A stretch of 64,000 nt of DNA, taken from Wyeomyia smithii (taxonomy: Eukaryota; Arthropoda; Insecta; Diptera; Culicidae). Shown here one piece after another: positions 58,300-64,000 of this stretch (the stretch's first letter is position 1; the number at the start of each line of letters is the position of its first letter). The stretch is taken from positions 196,503,357-196,567,356 of the forward strand of contig NC_073695.1 of NCBI RefSeq assembly GCF_029784165.1, given 5' to 3'. Below the pieces are notes generated by a model that saw nothing but the letters and a program-made list of their open reading frames with translations, searched no databases and was not told where the DNA came from. The translations under genes and the position numbers were made by a program.

Positions 58300-59170
58300 G
58301 AGCTCTCTGCCTCTAACCTCTCTACCACCCTGGTATAGGCAAACTATATCGAAATCTCATTTGAATAATTCGATAAATCATTGCCACTCTCTTTTGATTT
58401 CTTTCAGAGTGTCGCTGATGGTGATGTGAATATATATGAATCATTTCGCTTTCCATTGTCCCCGGTTAAGCAAAACCCGAAGCCTTCACACAGTGGAAGC
58501 TCCTGTACATTGCTGTTTCGAGGAAAAGCACTTTTTGCTACCAGCACGAAACAGCGATAAATTCATTGCATAGAAATTCCATTACTTTTACGACCAGCAA
58601 CCAAACGCTGGGATTAAATGTCTGAGTGAAACTTGACCCTGCTTTATCGACGAATTTCGCCGCCGACGATTAATTGACAAATTGGCAACAGCAAAGCAAC
58701 AATTTGAAATGCTATCGAACGAAATCCTCGAACCGTGGACCATCATGCAATTACACTTGAATCGTTAATTGGAGTGGGGACTGAAGTGATAAAAATATCA
58801 ACTTATAGAATTTTTATTTTCATAGATATTTTGAAGGTCTAGGTACTAGGTATGTAATTCATTACAATCAGTCGAGTTCCAATACAGTGGCTCGCGGGTA
58901 CATTCCTCAATTCCACTCGAAAATCTTAACATATAAACATCCCATACAAATGTAACACAAATTTCTGTAGGGTAAGCATGTATAAAACCAATATTAATTG
59001 AGCAAAGGTTAGGCAGATTCCTACCGCCGTATTGGTGAAAATGTTACATGCTCCTATATGTACACGCCCAACATAAAATTCAATCAAAGCGCTCGGAGAT
59101 ATTACGTCACAAAGTTTGTTTTGAACAGTCAAGTGTGTTTATTTCTGTAAAGTTGACGGAGTGCATAGGT
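58300..59170. other. Unique-looking DNA upstream of the THAP remnant
   Basis: No gene was recognised. Sequence from 58480 to 58770 has balanced composition and is repeat-free by eye. It could hold regulatory sequence. Confidence 0.4.
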
Positions 59171-59174
59171 TAAC

Positions 59175-59503
59175 ATGCCGTTTTGCTCAATAAAGTCATG
59201 TGAAATTTCATCATACAAGATACGGAAAGACAAACTACCAGTTAGTATGCATAGTTTTCCGCGGCATAAACCAACCCGAAAAAAGTGGGCTCAATTTTGT
59301 GGGTCTCCGTTGTCAGTTGATGAAAAGTTGATGAAAAAGAGGGTCGAATCTTGTCGGTCATCGACCATTTCTAGTTAAAAATGGTAAGGCGATAATCATT
59401 TTAGATACTAACTCTGGTCTCATTATCAAAAGAATTTTCAGCCGTTCCAACTATTCTTGCGCTACCTAAAAGAGATCCGTCTGATAGAAGTCTGTGAGCT
59501 GAA
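59175..59503 (+). pseudogene. THAP zinc-finger gene remnant with one intron
   Basis: The ATG at 59175 opens MPFCSIKSC, the start of a THAP domain (C4 and C9 as the first zinc ligands), then VSMHSFPRHKPTRKKWAQFC, with the conserved P and W. A consensus donor GTAAGG follows at 59384. After a 58 bp intron ending TTTTCAG, the next exon reads (A)VPTILALPKRD: the AVPTI motif that closes THAP domains, with the alanine codon completed exactly across the junction. A frameshift in exon 1, around 59345-59360, puts the C-x2-H region out of frame, and a stop ends the upstream frame at 59379. THAP domains bind DNA in host regulators and in P-element-type transposases. Which this was is undecided. Confidence 0.72.
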
Positions 59504-59778
59504 CGCAAGGCACAGGCGGAATCAACAGCTAATAAATAGTTGGTTGAGAAATCCAGAGACAATTATACGGAAGATCTCTTAAGAGACGGGCTGGTGAAAC
59601 CATAGCAATAGCTCATTCAAATAAATAAATATCAGATTAAAATACATGAAAAAAAAAAGTTTAAGGAGAAAGATTGATGAGTATAAAATAATTCAGATGA
59701 AATACCGCGGTAATTTTCGAAATCGTTGCATAATTACAGGAAGAAATAGCTAGAAAACTAGGCACTTTGTAGAATAGA

Positions 59779-61146
59779 ACCTAAATTAATCCACCTAGCG
59801 GTCAGACCCAGCATTTCTCATTCAATTTGTTATTTGTAAAAATAGATTTACATGAACGCTTCAATCCAATAAATGTATATTCACTCTTCAGGTTCTAAAA
59901 TATTGATGTTGTAATCTTTACTTATAAAAATGCAGTCAAGTCTGTCTGTCTGTCTGATCCATATAGGCCCGAAAACTACCGAACCGATCGACGTGAAAAT
60001 TTCTCTGTAGGGGTTTTTGGTGCCGATAAAGGTTCCTATGATAGTTTGAGACCCCTCCCTTTTCTGGAAGGGAGGGGTCCCATACAAATGAAACATAAAT
60101 TTCTGCACAACTCAAGAACAAACCAAGCAAATGAAACCGAATTTGGCATGTGGATGTTTTAAGGGGTAACTAATGGGTCCATAATAGTTGGATGAAACAC
60201 AAATTTGTGCACATCTCGAGAACTAATCAACCAAATGGAACAAAATTTGGCAGGTAAATGTTTTTAGTGGTAACAAATATGTACATAATGGTTTGAAACC
60301 CGACTCCCTCTTCTGGAAGTACATGTTTCTTCACAAATTTCTGCACATCTCGCGAACTAATCAACTAAATGGAACCATATTGGCAGGTGAATGTTTTTAG
60401 TGGTAACTAATATGTTCCATAATCGACCTCAGACAACATTTTGGATTGTAAGATGGCAACTTCCGGTTTCTGGTAAAGAAGTTTCGTAACATAACAGGCA
60501 AAGTAATAGTCCGATTGCAAAACAAATCAATAGGGTCTTATGGGGCGATTAGACCTTCCATTTGACACTGATTTCATGAAAATCGGTACAGCCATCTCTG
60601 AGAAACATGAGTGAGATTAAACAGTCTTCAGAACACGTTTCTTTTCATAACTTTTGAACCACAAGTTCAATCTTTATGAAATTCAAAAGTTAAGGGTTTT
60701 CTAGATAGCCCGTTCTTTTGAGACTAGACTTTTTATTCAAATCGCACACACACACACACACATACAGAAAATGCTCAGCTCGTCGAGCTGAGTCGAGTGA
60801 TATATGCCATTCGGCTCTTTGGAGCACTTTTATATTTTCGGTTTTGCAAGTGATTGCTATACTGCCGTGAGATGACAAAGTGACGTAAGTGCCACTTTCT
60901 CGAATATAAGTTTTCCATGGCAATTTGTTCATTATTCGAAAACCTATCTTTTGGTATTTTCCTTTTCGTTGTTACTTATTCGTACGTTGCATAAAATAAA
61001 AAAAAAAAACAAAGTGACGTCGGCACACATTTCCATACAAAAGTGACGAAAAATTCTTTTATTTATGGGCCGTACTGAAAAACTGATCACTTGGATCTAT
61101 GTCACAATGTCATCTAACGGCAGTATACCTTTCTAGGAGAGAGGCA
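59779..61146 (+). repeat. Composite interspersed repeat, internally deleted copy
   Basis: It has the same ends as 49229-52034 (ACCTAAATTAATCCACCTAG, CCTTTCTAGGAGA-AGGCAA) and the same leader, but jumps from the first 118 bp unit (60420-60475) to the 180 bp unit (60485 onward). A 262 bp MITE splits the 3' end. Without the MITE it is about 1.1 kb. The deletion junction lies at GGTTTCTGGTAAAGAAGTTT. Confidence 0.8.
60862..61123. mobile_element. MITE with CTGCCGT ends and TATA duplication
   Basis: CTGCCGTGAGATGACA at the left pairs with the inverse CTGCCGTTAGATGACA at the right, and the similarity continues to GTGACGT/GTGACAT. TATA flanks both ends (60858-60861, 61124-61127). The long copy of the host repeat has the empty site GATTGCTATACCTTTC at about 51990-52010, so TATA was duplicated on insertion. 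The interior has a second AAAGTGACG block near 61010 and is non-coding. Confidence 0.9.
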
Positions 61147-62530
61147 AAAAAAGTTTTGATTCTTGATTTATTTACTTTATTTTTATGATGATTTTTTTTT
61201 CGAGAAGTCATATCCGGTTAAAATCTATGTTAAATTTCGGGTGGATATTTAAAATTAAATCTCTTTATGTTGTGAATAACCCGGGTTTGACCGGAACTTT
61301 TTTCGTTCCTCTGCACCAGATGTTTATAGATTGATTTCCGAAATAATGAAGAAAAAATTTCTTCTCAAAAGTTGTATTTATTTCTTAAAAAAATTCTGTT
61401 CTATCAATATCTACCGTGCGTTGTGATGAAACCTTCGACGTTGTGACGTAGAAGCTTTTGGCATCAGGTTTGTTTACTATGTTTTCGTTACCAAGACAAT
61501 CAAACTCCTTCTTTCTCCTAACCTGTCAATTTATTATCGTTGGTAAAAAACGCCCCCCGGGGCATAACGCCCTAGACTATTTTTTCGGAAATACACAAAA
61601 AATAAGATATGAGACTATTGGGAATCCGTTGTGGGTCATAGGACCAACCTTCTGTGCAAGTTTGATAATTGTTACTAGCAGCAAAAAATAAACAAAAATC
61701 AATTTTGATTTGAGCTGCCTCAGATCTAATTTCTTGCAGTGTTTCCGTAACGTTTTTTCACTAGTTTATAAAGTTTATTACCTGGTATTTGCATTTTTAT
61801 ATCTCAAACGAACCTATAAGCAATTGTATCTAGTGAAGGAATGATAAAAATTGTATAATTTGCTCCAATATTCAATGCTTTCTGATACACTACAGATCCG
61901 GACAATATGCCCCATCGTAGAGGATAAAACAAACCAAGTTAATACAGTTTATACTATGTTAAAGTAAACAAAATTGAAAATTGAGTAGAAATGAAGTAAA
62001 GCACGCAATCACCCAGCGACGGTGAATTCACTGCTTTCCTAAGGTTCAACTGTTAAGATCGCAGCGATGAATAATTCAATTAATTTTAATTTTTTTAGTT
62101 TTGTAAACTTTTTTTTCAGTTTTTTTTAATTTTTTCGATCTTACGTAAGATTCTCTTGAATACCCCTCTTCCCCTACGTAAGCATTCGTAAGAAATTTGG
62201 ATACCCCCCCTCCCCCCCTAAACCCTTACGTAATTTCTGAATGAGCCCTTACCGTTTGCTTCTGAGACTTCAAGCGCTGTTCCACCCCGCGTGTTGAGCT
62301 GGCATATGAGGCTACTGCATGGGGCATATAGGTAGCTTGGAAAACTTGCGATTTAATCATATTTTTTAATTAAATTATGGCGTTTTTGTGTAACAGTAAT
62401 TAAAAAAGCAAATAATAGCAGTGCATTACCAACTAAATAGTGCATCCAACTGAATGAAAGATTTGTTGCTTGTGATAAACATAACTGCAATATTGAAAAT
62501 GTTCCTTAGGGGGGGGGGGGGGCGTATTAT
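61147..62530. other. Unassigned DNA with G/C runs
   Basis: No gene was found. Inverted ATATGCCCCAT blocks at 61909 and about 62315-62330 may mark an old element of about 430 bp. Inside it, 62130-62245 has TTACGTAAGA, C-rich runs and CCCTTACGTAATTTCTGAAT, resembling the G-rich ATTA-type MITE family read inversely. A 12-base G run lies at 62511-62522. Confidence 0.4.
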
Positions 62531-63163
62531 ACCTGTTTACCCTACATCTCGAAAACTAATCAAGTAAATAAAGCCAAATTCGGCATATGAATGTTTTTAA
62601 GGATAACAAATATGTCACAATGGTTTGACACCCCTCCCTCTTATATATTTCTATTCTACAAATGATACACAAATTTGTTTCTCGAGCTGTGCCGAGAACC
62701 AATCAAGCGAATACAACCAAATTTCGCATGTGAATGTTTTTAGGGGTAAAACTATGTCCATAATGGTTTGACACCTCCTGCTTCTGGAAGGAAGGGGTTC
62801 CATACAAATGAAACGCAGATTTCTGCACAGCTCGAGAACTAACCAAGTAAAAGGAACCAAATTTGGCAGGTGAATTTTTTAAGGGTTACAAATATGTCCA
62901 TAATAGTTTGACTCCAGAAGCCATTTTTGAATTTAAGATGGAAACTCCCAGTTTATGATATGAATGTTTCCGGAACCAGAATGACGCCCAGGGGCCAGAA
63001 AATGTTAGAGATATGCCATTTTGAAGTCCAAGATGGCTACTTCCGGTTTCTGAAAAACAGCCTACGGTGACAAATCGCAAGGAATCAATGACTTTGGAAT
63101 GTTTAAAATTATTCAATTAAACACAAAAATGGGCGGGACGAAGCTTGCTGGGGCCGCTAATGA
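62531..63163 (+). repeat. Helitron-like 3' fragment of the composite repeat family
   Basis: It repeats CTCGAGAACTAACCAAGTAA/AATTTGGCAGGTGAA motifs, one 118 bp-type unit (GATGGCTACTTCCGGTTTCT) and the AATCGCAAGGAATCAATGA block shared with 50810. It ends GGGCGGGACGAAGCTTGCTG, then GGGCCGCTAAT, similar to the hairpin plus CTRR end of Helitrons. The Helitron assignment is inferred. Confidence 0.55.
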
Positions 63164-63479
63164 GCCAAAAAAAAAGTAGGTTCTACCCTCACTGTTCGTA
63201 ATATTTTAAAAGTTATTTCACGAAACAAGGTTCAATACAGTTTGAAACTAGGTGGCCTTATTAAATTCCATTTGATAAAGATTCAACAGCTATGAAACTC
63301 AAGAAAGTATTTTACAAATTTTAATTTCCATTAGCTGTTGAAATTTTTACGTCATAAAACAAGTGTGTGTAGCTATTGACTTGTGCAGGGCACGAGACAT
63401 ATTCCTAAACCTAGTTCTTGATTTTATCCAACGCGAGTGATTCGAGCCTCAATATTATGCAAAATATCAGTTACGCCGT
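63164..63479. other. Short unassigned stretch
   Basis: AT-rich sequence without recognised features lies before the SINE. Confidence 0.5.
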
Positions 63480-63772
63480 TGTTCCGTAGCCACAAGGTTA
63501 CAGAGTCCGCTTTGGTTAGCAGGTGGTCGTGGGTTCGAATCTTAGTAGAATCAGGCCATTTGGTTGTCAAAGGACTTTAAGCATGGGTTTATTCTCAGGC
63601 TCCCCACCACGTACCCTTCCTTCAATCTGGATTCTACAGTACCACTGTTGACTCTCCTCCTAGCAAAATAAGTCCCTATTATAATAAAACTGGTGTGAGT
63701 AACATATGAAAGTCTCCAGGGAATTGTAACTAGGCGATATTGTTGAATGGACAGAGGCTCGGTATAGTAGAG
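63480..63772 (+). repeat. tRNA-derived SINE, copy B
   Basis: The tRNA-like head (A box TAGCCACAAGG, B box GGGTTCGAATCTTAG) is followed by the body GGGTTTATTCTCAGGCTCCC and the end TGGACAGAGGCTCGGTATAG. It mirrors copy A at the other end of the window over its whole length, including the terminal GAGGCTCGGTATAG block. The two Pol III boxes are intact. The tail and target duplication were not resolved. Confidence 0.82.
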
Positions 63773-64000
63773 CAGTAAGCTTGAAACGGAAAGGTAATTA
63801 CACACAAGCACTGATATGAATGATTAGCGTATCACTTACTTCAATAGTGTTACTGCTAATAATATGAAGTGCGGAGTACAGAAAACACCTGGGCAATATC
63901 ACAATAGATCTAAGCTCTGGTCGCAGTGATGAGTCCACACAGAAAAAAAAAATACGCCGTTGTTAACTTTTGGAAGTAGTACTACACTAAGATAACACTC
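63773..64000. other. Unassigned end of window
   Basis: No feature was recognised in the last 230 bases. Confidence 0.5.

Overview
The window reads as non-coding, transposon-dense DNA from a dipteran, most likely a culicine mosquito (Aedes-like). The reasons are the AT-rich background, RTE- and I-type non-LTR retrotransposons, tRNA-headed SINEs of mosquito type, several TA-, TTAA-, ATTA- and TATA-targeting MITEs, long (CA)n and (TA)n microsatellites, and the absence of any operon or bacterial-style gene. I found no intact host gene. Every protein domain I recognise belongs to a mobile element, or (a THAP zinc finger) to a broken gene. The genus is an inference from remembered repeat style, not from a database match.

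Layout. 1-284: tRNA-derived SINE, minus strand. 437-3690: decayed RTE-like LINE. 3.7-8.4 kb: unassigned AT-rich DNA. 8.4-9.1 kb: TA-flanked MITE with a second, piggyBac-like MITE inside it. 9.7-10.1 kb: (CA)n. 10.2-11.5 kb: a DNA-element candidate. 12.1-14.6 kb: two copies of the same reverse-transcriptase fragment, one abutting a 1.1 kb foldback element and the other split by a 223 bp MITE. 14.6-18.4 kb: mostly unique DNA with a decayed DDE transposase exon and a possible signal-peptide exon. 18.4-24.0 kb: an I-type LINE with target-site duplications, gutted by a 1.7 kb foldback element. 24.7-26.2 kb: a Tc1/mariner pseudogene and two SINEs. 28.6-33.9 kb: a hAT-like element with an 8 bp target-site duplication, full of smaller insertions. 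36.1-36.5 kb: mariner pseudogene. 37.0-42.4 kb: a pogo/Tigger-like element whose end motif has expanded into a minisatellite, and which carries a complete-length RTE LINE with a 14 bp target-site duplication plus a 426 bp MITE; it is bordered by (TA)n arrays. 43-48 kb: fragments and unassigned DNA. 48.2-55.8 kb: a degenerate, strongly T-poor GACAAGAAA-type satellite interrupted by a 2.8 kb composite repeat (Helitron-like front, 118 bp repeats, (CA)n) and a small MITE. 57.3-58.0 kb: a perfect 362 bp tandem duplication. 59.2-59.5 kb: a THAP-domain pseudogene with a recognisable intron. 59.8-61.1 kb: a second, internally deleted copy of the composite repeat holding a 262 bp MITE. 62.5-63.2 kb: Helitron-like 3' fragment. 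63.5-63.8 kb: SINE, plus strand, mirror image of the one at position 1.

How it fits together. This is a nested transposon graveyard and not a functional gene cluster. Its value is that several insertions can be dated relative to each other, and two MITE insertions have their empty site preserved in a paralogous copy within the same window. That gives exact target-site duplications without outside data. I did not find a convincing new multi-gene system. The most unusual items are the TIR-derived minisatellite, the large palindromic foldback elements, the strand-asymmetric satellite and the spliced THAP pseudogene.
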